DNA of 64,000 bases, from NCBI RefSeq assembly GCF_014897705.1, contig NZ_JABUXV010000007.1:124001-188000 (forward strand), given 5' to 3'. This DNA comes from Brachybacterium sp. FME24. GTDB taxonomy: Bacteria; Actinomycetota; Actinomycetes; Actinomycetales; Dermabacteraceae. Shown piece after piece: positions 9,159 to 17,858 of the stretch (position 1 is its first letter; every line of letters begins with the position of its first letter). The notes under the pieces were generated by a model. The model searched no databases. It saw only the letters and a list, made by a program, of their open reading frames with translations, and was not told the DNA's origin. A program made the position numbers and the translations under genes.

Positions 9159-10724
9159 ATGTTCTATGGGGCGGATACGGCTGAGCTCTCGGCGTTCGCA
9201 CACCGGTGCGACCTCGGCTCCCGATCGGTCCTGGATCTCGTGCACCGGCTCGATGCCCTGGTGCTCTCGGTGGCCTGGGACGGCCCTGATGCGGAGGCCC
9301 TGCGGGCGGACTGGCGCGCCCGCACCGGGCCCGGTCTGGTTCGCGCCGCGACGATGCTGCTCGAGACCCGAACCGAGGCCATCACGCACGCCGAGGAGCA
9401 GGACCTGGCCTCGGCGCCGGCCCGGGACTCTGCCGACGCTGCGTCCGGGCCAGGGCCCGGCACCAGGCTGGGGAACTCGGAGCTCCACGGCGCGGCCCCT
9501 TCGATGAGCCTGGTCTCCGGGGCATCGGCCGAGTTCATCGGCAGGATGGGACGGGAATCGCGTCCGACGGGCTTCCCCGGCGTCCCTGGACTCGACCGGG
9601 GCGGAGAGTTCCGCGGCGCCGACATCTCTTCGGAGATCTCGGGGATCGCTCCGGGGGAACCGGATACCGGGAAGGACGTCTGGGACTGGGTCCTGGGGAG
9701 GAAGGACTCCCCGCTGCCCGACCTTCCCGGCGGCGGCGAGCACCCTGCGCCCCCGGGTGGTGGCGGGGAGGACGGCCCCCTCGGGGACGGATGGGGAGGG
9801 AAGGAGCAGGAGGTCCCGCCGACGTCGCCGACGAAGCCGGCGAACTGGCCCGACGACATGCCGTGGCCGCCCAGCGGCCCGTTCCCCGGGGACTCGGACG
9901 ACCAGTACGTCTACGGCGATGAGGGCCATGGCAGCGCGGGCGATGCGACGAATGATCCTCGCCCGGTCGGGACGCAGGTGGATGAGGGTGGTCAGCTCGG
10001 CGTCGGCGCCGGGGGCCCCGATGGCGGTGGGTATGCCGAGGGGAAGTGGGTCGTCAATGGCGGTGCCTCCGCCACCTCGGACGAGCACTCGAACTTCACG
10101 GTGACCGCAGGCGGCCGTGCCGGTGTCGAGGCCGGTGGTGCCGCCGGCACCAGCGACGGCACCGGGGTCACGGCCTCCGGCACCGCCGAGGTCTACGCCG
10201 AGGGCGGGCTGACGGTCGGCCGCGATGGGTACGGGGTGGGCTGGCGCGCCGGGGGCGAGGCCAGCGGGAGTGCCAGCTATTCCGAGGTCAATGAGGACGG
10301 CAGCTCCTCGATCTACACCGTCGAGGGCAGCGCGAAGGCCGGGGGGCACGCCTCCCATCACGTCAACGTGGTGCGCAACGGCGAGGGGGAGGCCAGCGGT
10401 ATCACCGCAGGGTTCGACGTGGGTGGCGGCGCGTCTGCCGGGTACAACTACACCGAGGAGCACATCAGCCCGCAGGGATGGTTCCAGATGTCCACGACCA
10501 CCAGCGACGGCGTCGGGAAGAGCGTGGGACTCAGCGGGAACGCCGTGGTCAGCACGGACGAGGTCTCGTTCTCGCTGGGTGGGGGGATTCCGGGCGTCGA
10601 TACCGGCCCGCTCAGCGGAGCAGCGATCGGCATCAACCCGAATCGAATCGTGGAGGACGTGTCCGGCGGAGCCTTCGACGCCGATGACGTCGTGGCGACG
10701 GCCAAAGATATCTCGCCCTTCTGA
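9159..10724 (+). CDS. WXG100-type protein with long Gly-rich C-terminal region
   Basis: A 521-residue protein. The first ~90 residues form a helical hairpin with the WxG turn in AWDGPDAEALRADW, the mark of the WXG100/ESX family exported by type VII secretion. Residues about 95-260 are Pro/Gly-rich linker. From about 270 to the end the sequence is Gly/Ser/Ala-rich with alternating short strands (for example TVTAGGRAGVEAGGAAG), suggesting a repetitive beta structure. I see no known toxin motif. The ATG at 9159 has AGGAG 7 nt upstream; an earlier in-frame ATG at 9093 lacks one. No secretion ATPase or immunity candidate is adjacent. Function unknown; it is likely cell-surface or secreted. Confidence 0.7.
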   Translation: MFYGADTAELSAFAHRCDLGSRSVLDLVHRLDALVLSVAWDGPDAEALRADWRARTGPGLVRAATMLLETRTEAITHAEEQDLASAPARDSADAASGPGPGTRLGNSELHGAAPSMSLVSGASAEFIGRMGRESRPTGFPGVPGLDRGGEFRGADISSEISGIAPGEPDTGKDVWDWVLGRKDSPLPDLPGGGEHPAPPGGGGEDGPLGDGWGGKEQEVPPTSPTKPANWPDDMPWPPSGPFPGDSDDQYVYGDEGHGSAGDATNDPRPVGTQVDEGGQLGVGAGGPDGGGYAEGKWVVNGGASATSDEHSNFTVTAGGRAGVEAGGAAGTSDGTGVTASGTAEVYAEGGLTVGRDGYGVGWRAGGEASGSASYSEVNEDGSSSIYTVEGSAKAGGHASHHVNVVRNGEGEASGITAGFDVGGGASAGYNYTEEHISPQGWFQMSTTTSDGVGKSVGLSGNAVVSTDEVSFSLGGGIPGVDTGPLSGAAIGINPNRIVEDVSGGAFDADDVVATAKDISPF

Positions 10725-10793
10725 GCATGGCGACCGGCCGCGCCGGAGCAGCCGATCAGCCGAGGACGGGCGTGAGCCGGCCGCGGCCCCGGA

Positions 10794-12245
10794 TCATCCG
10801 AACAGCCGCCGCAGGATCGCCTTCTTCGCCCCCTTGTACGGCGGGTAGACCAGGCGCAGGGTGTCGGGCGTCAGCGGCTTGCGGGCGATGGGCTTGGCGT
10901 GGGTGAAGGCCTCCAGGCCGGCGCGGCCGTGATAGGCGCCCATCCCGGACTCCCCCACCCCGCCGAACGGGAGGGCCGGAGTACCGATGTGCGCGAGGGT
11001 CATGCCCACGGCGAGGGAGCCGGAGGAGGTCTCGGTCGCGAAGCGCTCCTGAATCTGCGTGCGGCCGGTGAACAGGTACGCGGTCAGCGGCTTCTCGCGC
11101 TCGCGGATACGGGCGATCGCCTCGTCGGGCCCGTCGACGGTGAGTATCGGCAGGACGGGCCCGAAGATCTCCTCCCCCATCACCGGATCGTCCCAGTCCA
11201 CGCCGGTCATGATCGTGGGCGGGAGGTATCGGGTGGCGCGGTCGGCGTGCTGCGTGCCGCCGGCGATCACCAGATCGTCGTCGATGAGGCCGAGGACCCG
11301 CTCGAAGTGCTTCGGGTTGACCATCCGCCCGTAGTCCCGGCTGCGCTCGGGCGCGCTCCCGTACAGCGCGCGCACCGCCTTGCGCAGGTGCGGAACGAGT
11401 CGTCGGACAGTGCGCGGGGTGGCCATCAGATAGTCGGGCGCGATGCAGGTCTGCCCGGCGTTGGTGAACTTCCCCCAGACGATGCGGCGCGCAGCGACGG
11501 CAAGGTCCACACCATCGTCCACGAACACCGGTGACTTCCCGCCGAGTTCGAGCACGGTCGGGGTGAGATGCTCGGCGGCGGCGCGCGCGACGATCCGGCC
11601 GACGGCGGCGTTCCCGGTGTAGAAGATCAGGTCGAAGCGCTGCTCCAGCAGGATCGTGGTCTCCTCCACCGCGCCCTCGACCACCCGCACCCAGGCGGGG
11701 TCGAGGTGGGTCCGCACGAGGTGCGCGAGTGCTGTCGAGGTCGCCGGGGCCACCTCGCTCGGCTTGAGGATCACGGTGTTCCCACCCGCGATCGCCGCGA
11801 TCAGCGGCACGAGGGTGAGGTTCACCGGGTAGTTCCAGGGCGAGATGATCAGCGTCGTGCCGAGCGGTTCGCGGCGCAGTTCCCCCGAGGCCGGGGCCAG
11901 CATCGCGCCCATCGAGAACCTCTCGGGACGCAGCCAGCTCTTCAGATGCGTGGTGACATGCGTGATCTCCTGGGTGACCACGCCGATCTCGGTGAGCGCG
12001 GCCTCGGTGCGGTTCTTGCCGAGATCCTGCGCCAGGGCCGCCCGCAGGCGCCGGTCCTCGAGGCGCAGGCCGCGCCGCAGGGCCTCGAGCTGCGCCAGGC
12101 GCGCGCCGATGTCGCGAGTGGTCCCGGCGTCGAAGGAGTCGCGCAGGGCGGAGACCTCGGCGGTGATGCGGGTGCGCAGAGCGGCATCCGGAGCGTCGGC
12201 GGGCTCGGCGGCAGGGGTGGTCGAGGCGTTCGCATCGGTCGACAT
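10794..12245 (-). CDS. Aldehyde dehydrogenase (class 3-like, NAD(P)-dependent)
   Basis: A 483-residue soluble enzyme oxidising aldehydes to acids. The catalytic Cys267 lies in NAGQTCIAPDY and the general base Glu233 in LELGGKSP. The cofactor region SPWNYPVNL and C-terminal GESGMGAYHG fit the class 3/AlkH-YwdH branch that acts on medium- or long-chain and aromatic aldehydes. The first ~20 residues are Ala/Pro/Thr-rich and poorly conserved in type. The ATG at 12245 is preceded by a TACGCT box, so the gene is probably leaderless. It is divergent from the MauE-like fusion gene, with 119 bp between them. The physiological substrate is unknown. Confidence 0.92.
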   Translation of the reverse strand: MSTDANASTTPAAEPADAPDAALRTRITAEVSALRDSFDAGTTRDIGARLAQLEALRRGLRLEDRRLRAALAQDLGKNRTEAALTEIGVVTQEITHVTTHLKSWLRPERFSMGAMLAPASGELRREPLGTTLIISPWNYPVNLTLVPLIAAIAGGNTVILKPSEVAPATSTALAHLVRTHLDPAWVRVVEGAVEETTILLEQRFDLIFYTGNAAVGRIVARAAAEHLTPTVLELGGKSPVFVDDGVDLAVAARRIVWGKFTNAGQTCIAPDYLMATPRTVRRLVPHLRKAVRALYGSAPERSRDYGRMVNPKHFERVLGLIDDDLVIAGGTQHADRATRYLPPTIMTGVDWDDPVMGEEIFGPVLPILTVDGPDEAIARIREREKPLTAYLFTGRTQIQERFATETSSGSLAVGMTLAHIGTPALPFGGVGESGMGAYHGRAGLEAFTHAKPIARKPLTPDTLRLVYPPYKGAKKAILRRLFG

Positions 12246-12251
12246 GGGGCC

Positions 12252-12257
12252 AGCGTA
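12252..12257 (-). promoter_or_regulatory. -10 box of leaderless aldehyde dehydrogenase gene
   Basis: TACGCT on the minus strand, followed by 6 nt and the ATG at 12245. Confidence 0.5.
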
Positions 12258-12364
12258 GGGCGAGTCACCGACCCCCGCCTGAGCGTGACTCCACGCGGGC
12301 TCCCGATCCCGGACAATGGGTGGTGACGATGGCCCGGCACGCGGGCCGGCGAGGGAGGACATCG

Positions 12365-13483
12365 ATGGCGAGTCTGCTGATCGCGGCGCCGATCCTGCTG
12401 ACCCTGACGCTCCTGGTCTCCGGACTGGCGAAGCTCGGCGCACGGCAGGGCACCGAGGACGCGATGACGTCGCTGCGGCTGCCGCTGCGGCCCTTCCATC
12501 GGTCGGTCGCCTCGGTGCTGCCGGTGCTGGAGATCGTGCTGGCGCTGGTGCTCTGGGTGCCGTTCGTGCCGCTGCAAGTCATGGTGGCCGTGCTGGTCGC
12601 ACTGCTCATGGTCACGTATCTGCTGATCATCGGGCGCGCTCTGACCTGGGACGAGGTCGTGGAGTGCTCCTGCTTCGGGACTCTCGCCTCGCCGACGGTC
12701 TCGCGCACCACCCTGGGCCGCAATGTCGTGCTCTCGGCGCTCGGGCTGCTGGCCGTGGCCGCCGCGGCATCCGGCATGATGACCCGGGCGCTCGTGCAGG
12801 AGCCCCTCGCCCTGGTGGGTCTCGGCGTCGCCCTGCTCATGGCGGTGGCACTGACCGTGCTCGCGATCGGCGGCACGACGCCCGGGACCGACGAGCCTGC
12901 CGAGTCCTGGACCGCTCGGCCCGGCGCGGCGAGCGGTCCGGCGCACGCCGAGCTCCCGGACTCCGAGGAGGTCGAGGAGGTCGAGGAGGTCGAGGAGGTC
13001 GAGGACACGGACGATGAGGAACTGCTCGATTACGAGCGCGACAGGACTCCGGCAGGTGTGCTGCAGCGCCCCGACGGCTCCCTGATCACGCTGCGCCAGC
13101 TCACCGCCCAGCAGGCGGCCCTGCTGCTGTTCGCCAGCGAGGGCTGCGGACCCTGCGAGCGGGTGCTGGACCAGACCCCGCGGTGGATCGAGGATCTCTC
13201 CCCGTACATGCAGGTGAAGCCGGTGTTCTCCCGGCCTCTGGATCAGTTGCGGGAGCGCACCCGGGAGCGCGTGGGCGAGCACGCGCTGCACGATCTTCAG
13301 TTCAGTGCTCGCGAATCCCTCGGCGGCCGAGGTGCTCCCAGTGCCGTCCTGATCGGGGCCGACGGCCTCCTCGCCGGAGGGCCGGTGACCGGCGGCAGCA
13401 CGGTCATCGAGTTCGTCGAGGAGATCCGGGAACAGCTGCGCGGTGCGCAGAGCGACGGCGAGCTTCCCGTGACCGACGGCTGA
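12365..13483 (+). CDS. MauE/DoxX-like membrane protein fused to a thioredoxin-fold domain
   Basis: A 372-residue protein. Residues 1-185 contain four or five membrane helices of the MauE type, with Cys101 and Cys103 in VECSCFG, a pair also found in MauE proteins. An acidic linker with four EEV repeats follows. From about 225 there is a thioredoxin-like domain with the CxxC motif C261-G-P-C264 and the GxPSAVLI segment equivalent to the cis-Pro loop. MauE-type proteins support disulfide formation in partner proteins, so a membrane redox relay is plausible. The topology needed to place both motifs on the same side is not certain. The ATG at 12365 has GGAGG upstream. Confidence 0.75.
   Translation: MASLLIAAPILLTLTLLVSGLAKLGARQGTEDAMTSLRLPLRPFHRSVASVLPVLEIVLALVLWVPFVPLQVMVAVLVALLMVTYLLIIGRALTWDEVVECSCFGTLASPTVSRTTLGRNVVLSALGLLAVAAAASGMMTRALVQEPLALVGLGVALLMAVALTVLAIGGTTPGTDEPAESWTARPGAASGPAHAELPDSEEVEEVEEVEEVEDTDDEELLDYERDRTPAGVLQRPDGSLITLRQLTAQQAALLLFASEGCGPCERVLDQTPRWIEDLSPYMQVKPVFSRPLDQLRERTRERVGEHALHDLQFSARESLGGRGAPSAVLIGADGLLAGGPVTGGSTVIEFVEEIREQLRGAQSDGELPVTDG
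12965..13000 (+). repeat. Four perfect 9-bp repeats encoding the acidic linker
   Basis: GAGGAGGTC repeated four times without a mismatch, encoding Glu-Glu-Val. It lies between the membrane and thioredoxin-like parts of the fusion gene. Slippage here would change linker length in three-residue steps without breaking the frame. Confidence 0.9.
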
Positions 13484-13492
13484 CGACTCGCC

Positions 13493-14695
13493 TCAGGGCA
13501 CGCTGGCCTGGGCGAACCGACCCGCGCCGCTCGCGACCAGCGGCCCGTCCGCCGCTGGGATGAAGACGGCCTGACCGGCGGCCAGCGCGTGCGTCCCGGC
13601 CGTCGTCTCCAGGGTCATCTCGCCATCCAGACCGAGCACGATGCGGGGCCCGGTACCCGGGATCGGCCGGGGCACCTGCGGTGAGCTGCCCGTGAGCTCG
13701 GTGATGGCCAGCTCGAAGTCGTCGACCGGCGCGTAGTAGGCGACGGACGTGGGGTTCTGCCGTTCCGGGGCCACACGCAGCGGCGGAGCGGCGGTGACGC
13801 TCACGCACTGGAGCACCTCGTCGGCGTCGACCTTCTTCGGGGTCAGGCCCGCACGCAGCACATTGTCGCTGGCCGCCATCACCTCCAGGCCCACTCCGTG
13901 GAGATAGGCGTGCAGCGCGCCGGCGGGCACGAACATCGCCTCCCCCGGCGCGAGCGTGACCGGATTCAGCAGCAGGGCGGCGACCACGCCGGGGTCCCCG
14001 GGATGATGCTCGGCCAGCAGGGCGACGAAGCGGTCGATCCGGGGCGACGGCGAGGCCCCGGCCTCGGCGCGCGCGCGGCATGCCTCCACCACCTCGTGGA
14101 CGGCCTGCGGGGACGGGCGCAGCGAGGCGGAGACCAAGGTGCGGAACGCGGCGCGCATGCCATGGGCCGTCGGGTTGGCGATCAGCAGGCTGTGCAGGCG
14201 ATCGGTCAGCCCTGTGCCCAGACCGTCGAGAATCACGGCGGCGCGACGCGGGGTCCGGAAACCGCACAGCGCGGTGAAACGCGTCAGCGCGATCAGCATC
14301 TCCGGCTTGTGGTTCGCATCGCGGTAGGTGCGACGCGGGGAGTCCAGGTCGAGCCCGGCGGCGTTCTCCGCCGCGTAGGACTCGGCGGCGTGCTCCCGGG
14401 TGGGATGGACCTGCAACGACAGGGGGCGCTCCGCGGCGATCACCTTCAACAGGAACGGCAGCCGATCCTGGAACGCCCGGCCGACGTCGACCCCCAGCAT
14501 GTGCTCGAGATCGGTGGCGATCACCTCGTCGAGGCGACGACCGCCCGCGACGGTCGAGGGGGCCATCGGGTGCGCGCCGAACCACGCCTCCGCCCAAGGC
14601 CTCCCGTCACTCTCGCGCCCCAGGAACTCGGGGATCGCGGTCTCGGATCCCCACGAGTAGTGCTGCAGGTGAGACTCGAGCGCGAGCATGCTCAC
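13493..14695 (-). CDS. manA: Mannose-6-phosphate isomerase, class I
   Basis: A 400-residue cytosolic zinc enzyme interconverting mannose-6-phosphate and fructose-6-phosphate. It carries the type I signature, including QHYSWGSETAIPEFLG at the N-terminus, the metal-binding segment LSLQVHPTREHA and the later PAGALHAY. Length is as expected. The start is the GTG at 14695, which overlaps the upstream stop as GTGA; an in-frame ATG two codons later is the alternative. Translational coupling to the upstream unknown gene suggests a shared role in mannose activation for wall polysaccharide or glycoconjugate synthesis (inference). Confidence 0.93.
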   Translation of the reverse strand: MSMLALESHLQHYSWGSETAIPEFLGRESDGRPWAEAWFGAHPMAPSTVAGGRRLDEVIATDLEHMLGVDVGRAFQDRLPFLLKVIAAERPLSLQVHPTREHAAESYAAENAAGLDLDSPRRTYRDANHKPEMLIALTRFTALCGFRTPRRAAVILDGLGTGLTDRLHSLLIANPTAHGMRAAFRTLVSASLRPSPQAVHEVVEACRARAEAGASPSPRIDRFVALLAEHHPGDPGVVAALLLNPVTLAPGEAMFVPAGALHAYLHGVGLEVMAASDNVLRAGLTPKKVDADEVLQCVSVTAAPPLRVAPERQNPTSVAYYAPVDDFELAITELTGSSPQVPRPIPGTGPRIVLGLDGEMTLETTAGTHALAAGQAVFIPAADGPLVASGAGRFAQASVP

Positions 14696-15744
14696 GCAGT
14701 GCCCTCGAGGATCTGAGCGATCAGCCGGGCGGGCTCGTCGGCATCCTGCGGCGGGGCGGGGGTGGGGTCACCACCGGTGCGACGCATGCCGTAGCGCTCC
14801 CACTGCTCGTGGACCCAGGACGGCATGCGCGGGCCGTGCACCCAGGCGGGCAGGCCGCGGACGGCGGCCTCGAGGACGTCGGCGGAGTACACGGCCACCA
14901 CGGGCCGCCCCTGCTCGGCGACCGGGCGTGGGGGTTCCTGCAGCTCCACGCCGCGGCGGCGCAGCAGCGCATGCGCGGCCCGGGAGAGGCGGTCGGTCTC
15001 CTCGAGTCCCGGCTGGTAGAGCGCACCGAGGGAGCGGCAGTAGGCGTGGGCGGCACCGAGGGTGAGCCGGCGCGGCAGCTCGATCGAGGCCAGCTGGCCC
15101 AGGAACACGGGCCGGTCCTCGGGGGAGCCGCGGTCGACCGAGTCCTCGTGGGCGGCCTGCCACAGGCGCTGGGAACCGACGACCCGCACGTCGATGTCGT
15201 CGCGCCCCCCACGGTGGAACTGGCCGTCGTCATCGGACCAGGCCAGCACGGTGGTCTGCGGGGGCAAGGGAGGGGTGAAGGGGGTGAGGACGTCGTGCTG
15301 GACGACGGCAGCGGGCACTCCGGCCGCCCGCGCCCACTCATGGACCAGCCGACCCACCCCGAGGTGCCAGCCCAGCGTGATCGCCGAGGTGACGCCGACC
15401 GCGTCGAGGGCGGCCTGCGGGTCGGCGACGGCCTCGTGGCGCCACTGCGGTCCCGTCAGTTCCGGCAGGTCCATCCCGGCAGGGGTCAGCACCACCGCTG
15501 TGCCGTGCAGGTACGGCAGCGCCGCGAGGAGTCCTTCGCGGGCGGTCTCCGAGGCGAGGTCGACGCCGAGCAGAAGGCGGCCGGCGCCCTCGCCGTCCCG
15601 GGTGTGCATCACGTGGCCGCTGGCCGCGGGGGAGGACGACCGGTGCAGAGGCCCGCGCGCGGAGCCGTGGATGCCCGGGGCACGCCGCCGGGTGGCCCGC
15701 CATTCCTGCCAGTGCTCCAGGCTTCGCGGATGGATCAACGCCAT
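14692..15744 (-). CDS. Unknown protein, possibly glycosyltransferase-like, in operon with manA
   Basis: A 350-residue protein without a recognised signature. The middle section has alternating strand/helix sequence with VVQHDVLTPFTPPLPP and VVGSQRLWQAA, a pattern reminiscent of GT-B or CDP-glycerol transferase-like proteins that handle wall polymers. I could not identify nucleotide-binding residues, so this is tentative. The start MALIHPRS at 15744 has AGGGG upstream; longer in-frame starts run through non-coding-like sequence. Its stop codon overlaps the manA start by 4 nt. No signal peptide or membrane helix is visible. Confidence 0.6.
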   Translation of the reverse strand: MALIHPRSLEHWQEWRATRRRAPGIHGSARGPLHRSSSPAASGHVMHTRDGEGAGRLLLGVDLASETAREGLLAALPYLHGTAVVLTPAGMDLPELTGPQWRHEAVADPQAALDAVGVTSAITLGWHLGVGRLVHEWARAAGVPAAVVQHDVLTPFTPPLPPQTTVLAWSDDDGQFHRGGRDDIDVRVVGSQRLWQAAHEDSVDRGSPEDRPVFLGQLASIELPRRLTLGAAHAYCRSLGALYQPGLEETDRLSRAAHALLRRRGVELQEPPRPVAEQGRPVVAVYSADVLEAAVRGLPAWVHGPRMPSWVHEQWERYGMRRTGGDPTPAPPQDADEPARLIAQILEGTA

Positions 15745-15883
15745 GGTGCGGCACCCCTTTCTCGGACGACTGTCGACCCCGAGCGTCCAGCATTCCACAC
15801 GGGATGCCCAGATCCTGACGGCTCGGCCCGCTGGAAGGGACCCCTGGATGCCGGACCCGCCTGCTGCGCGCGCACCCTCTCCC

Positions 15884-17635
15884 TCACCGCGGCAGGTTGC
15901 GGATGTTCGTCGCTGCCATGCCGAGCATCTTGCCCACGCCGCCGCCGAGGACGATCTTGGTCGACGCGGTCGCGAAACCGCGGATCTGCTGCGCGCTGAT
16001 CTTGGGCGGCATCGACAGGGCGTCGGGATCGGTGACCACATCGATCAGCATCGGGCCCGGGGTGGCGAGCGCGGCCGCCAGCTCCTTCTTCAGCTTCTTG
16101 GGGTCGCTGATGCGCACCGAGGGGATGCCCACGCCCTGGGCGATCGCCGCGAAGTCGACCTGCTCGTGGTCGGTGCCGTAGTCCGGCAGGCCCTCCACGA
16201 GCATCTCCAGCTTGACCATGCCGAGGCTGGAGTTGTTGAAGACCACGATCTTGGCGTTCACCCGATGGAGCTTCACGGTCAGCAGCTCCCCCATCAGCAT
16301 GCCGAGGCCGCCGTCTCCGCTCATGGAGATGACCTGGCGATCCGGGAAGGCCATCGAGGCACCGATGGCCTGCGGCATCGCATTGGCCATGGTGCCGTGG
16401 TGCCAGGAGCCGAACAGGCGGCGCTTGCCGTTGGGGGTGATGTAGCGGGCGCCCCACACGTTGCACATGCCGGTGTCCACGGTGAAGATCGCGTCGTCGT
16501 CGGCGAGGTCGTCGAGGGTGGCGGCGACGAATTCGGGGTGGATGGGCTTCATCCGCTCCACGTTCTTGGTGTACGCCGCGACCACGCCGGTGAGCGCCTT
16601 GTGGTGCGCCTTGAGCATGCGGTGCAGGAAGCGGTGGCTCTTGGAGGCGGTCAGCAGCGGCATCACGGCCTGCAGGGTGAGGGCCACGTCGCCGTGGATC
16701 GCGAGGTCCAGGCCCACCCGTCGGCCCAGTCGGGAGGCGTCGGCGTCGATCTGCACGATCCTCGGGCCCTGCTTGCCGTCCCCGCCGGGGAGGAACTCGG
16801 TGTAGGGGAAGTCGGTGCCCAGCAGGATCACGAGGTCGGCCTCGTGCATCGCGTCGTAACAGGCGCCGTAGCCGAGCAGGCCGTTCATGCCCACGTCGTA
16901 GGGGTTGTCGTACTGCATCCACTCCTTGCCGCCGAAGGCATGGCCGATGGGTGACTTGATGCGGTCGGCGAGCTCGAGCACCTCCTCGCGCGCGCCGCGC
17001 ACGCCCGCGCCGGTGAACAGGGTGACGCTCTCGGCCTCGTCGATCATCTCGGCGAGACGGCCCACGGGCGCCGGGGCGGGCTGGACCGTGCCCAGGTCGG
17101 TGGCGAGGGCCTTGGTGAGGGGCCCGTCGACCTCCTCGTCGGCGACGTCACCCGGCAGCACGAGCACGGAGACGCCGCTCTTGGCGATCGCGGTCTGCAC
17201 GGCGATGTGAAGCATGGTGGCACCGTGCGCGCCGGAATTGACCATCTCGCAGAAGTGGGAGCACTCCTGGAACAGGATCTCGGGGTGGGTCTCCTGGAAG
17301 AAGCCCGTGCCGATCTTGGCCGAGGGGATGTGGGAGGCGATCGCCAGCACCGGGGCACCATCGCGATGCGCGTCGTACAGGCCCTGGATCATGTGGGTGT
17401 TGCCCGGGCCGCAGGAGCCCGCACACACGGCGAGCTTCCCGGTCAGGCGGGCCTCGGCGCCGGCCGCGAAGGCCCCGGCCTCCTCGTTGCGCACATGCAC
17501 CCACTCGATGCCCTCGGTGGTGCGCACGGCGTCCACCACGGGGTTCAGGGAGTCACCGACCACCCCGAAGATGCGCTCGACGCCGAGGTCGCGGAGCTGG
17601 GTGACGAGGAGCTGAGCGAAAGAAGTGCGAGCCAT
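15884..17635 (-). CDS. poxB: Thiamine-diphosphate-dependent pyruvate oxidase/dehydrogenase (PoxB-type)
   Basis: A 583-residue enzyme that would decarboxylate pyruvate to acetate and CO2, passing electrons to the quinone pool; E. coli PoxB is 572 residues. The three-domain TPP fold is clear: an N-terminal domain with the catalytic Glu in HVRNEEAGAFAA, a central FAD/Rossmann domain, and a C-terminal TPP motif starting SGDGGLGM and ending in NNSSLGMV. The start at 17635 has GGGAGG upstream. The C-terminus is Gly-rich and lacks an obvious membrane-binding helix as in E. coli. Acetolactate synthase is the main alternative, but the sequence favours PoxB. The gene stands alone. Confidence 0.88.
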   Translation of the reverse strand: MARTSFAQLLVTQLRDLGVERIFGVVGDSLNPVVDAVRTTEGIEWVHVRNEEAGAFAAGAEARLTGKLAVCAGSCGPGNTHMIQGLYDAHRDGAPVLAIASHIPSAKIGTGFFQETHPEILFQECSHFCEMVNSGAHGATMLHIAVQTAIAKSGVSVLVLPGDVADEEVDGPLTKALATDLGTVQPAPAPVGRLAEMIDEAESVTLFTGAGVRGAREEVLELADRIKSPIGHAFGGKEWMQYDNPYDVGMNGLLGYGACYDAMHEADLVILLGTDFPYTEFLPGGDGKQGPRIVQIDADASRLGRRVGLDLAIHGDVALTLQAVMPLLTASKSHRFLHRMLKAHHKALTGVVAAYTKNVERMKPIHPEFVAATLDDLADDDAIFTVDTGMCNVWGARYITPNGKRRLFGSWHHGTMANAMPQAIGASMAFPDRQVISMSGDGGLGMLMGELLTVKLHRVNAKIVVFNNSSLGMVKLEMLVEGLPDYGTDHEQVDFAAIAQGVGIPSVRISDPKKLKKELAAALATPGPMLIDVVTDPDALSMPPKISAQQIRGFATASTKIVLGGGVGKMLGMAATNIRNLPR

Positions 17636-17717
17636 CGAAGTGCCTCCCGGGGTTGCGGCAGCCGGGCGTGGCGCCCGGCTCGGGTCCGTCCTCTGAGCGT
17701 AGTCCTGCAACCGCCGG

Positions 17718-17723
17718 ACAATA
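17718..17723 (-). promoter_or_regulatory. Probable -10 box for poxB
   Basis: TATTGT on the minus strand in a locally A+T-richer patch, about 80 nt before the poxB start. No good -35 is visible, so this is weak. Confidence 0.3.
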
Positions 17724-17858
17724 TGACGTATGCCCCGCCAGGAGGTGACAGATGGTGCATAGTGGTGAGCGGCCCGCGCGTAAAACGATTAAGGATCGCT
17801 CAGTCCGGCGCTCTCCTTCCGTCGGTCGCGCCGAACCCTCCCGCCCCGAAAGGCTCCG

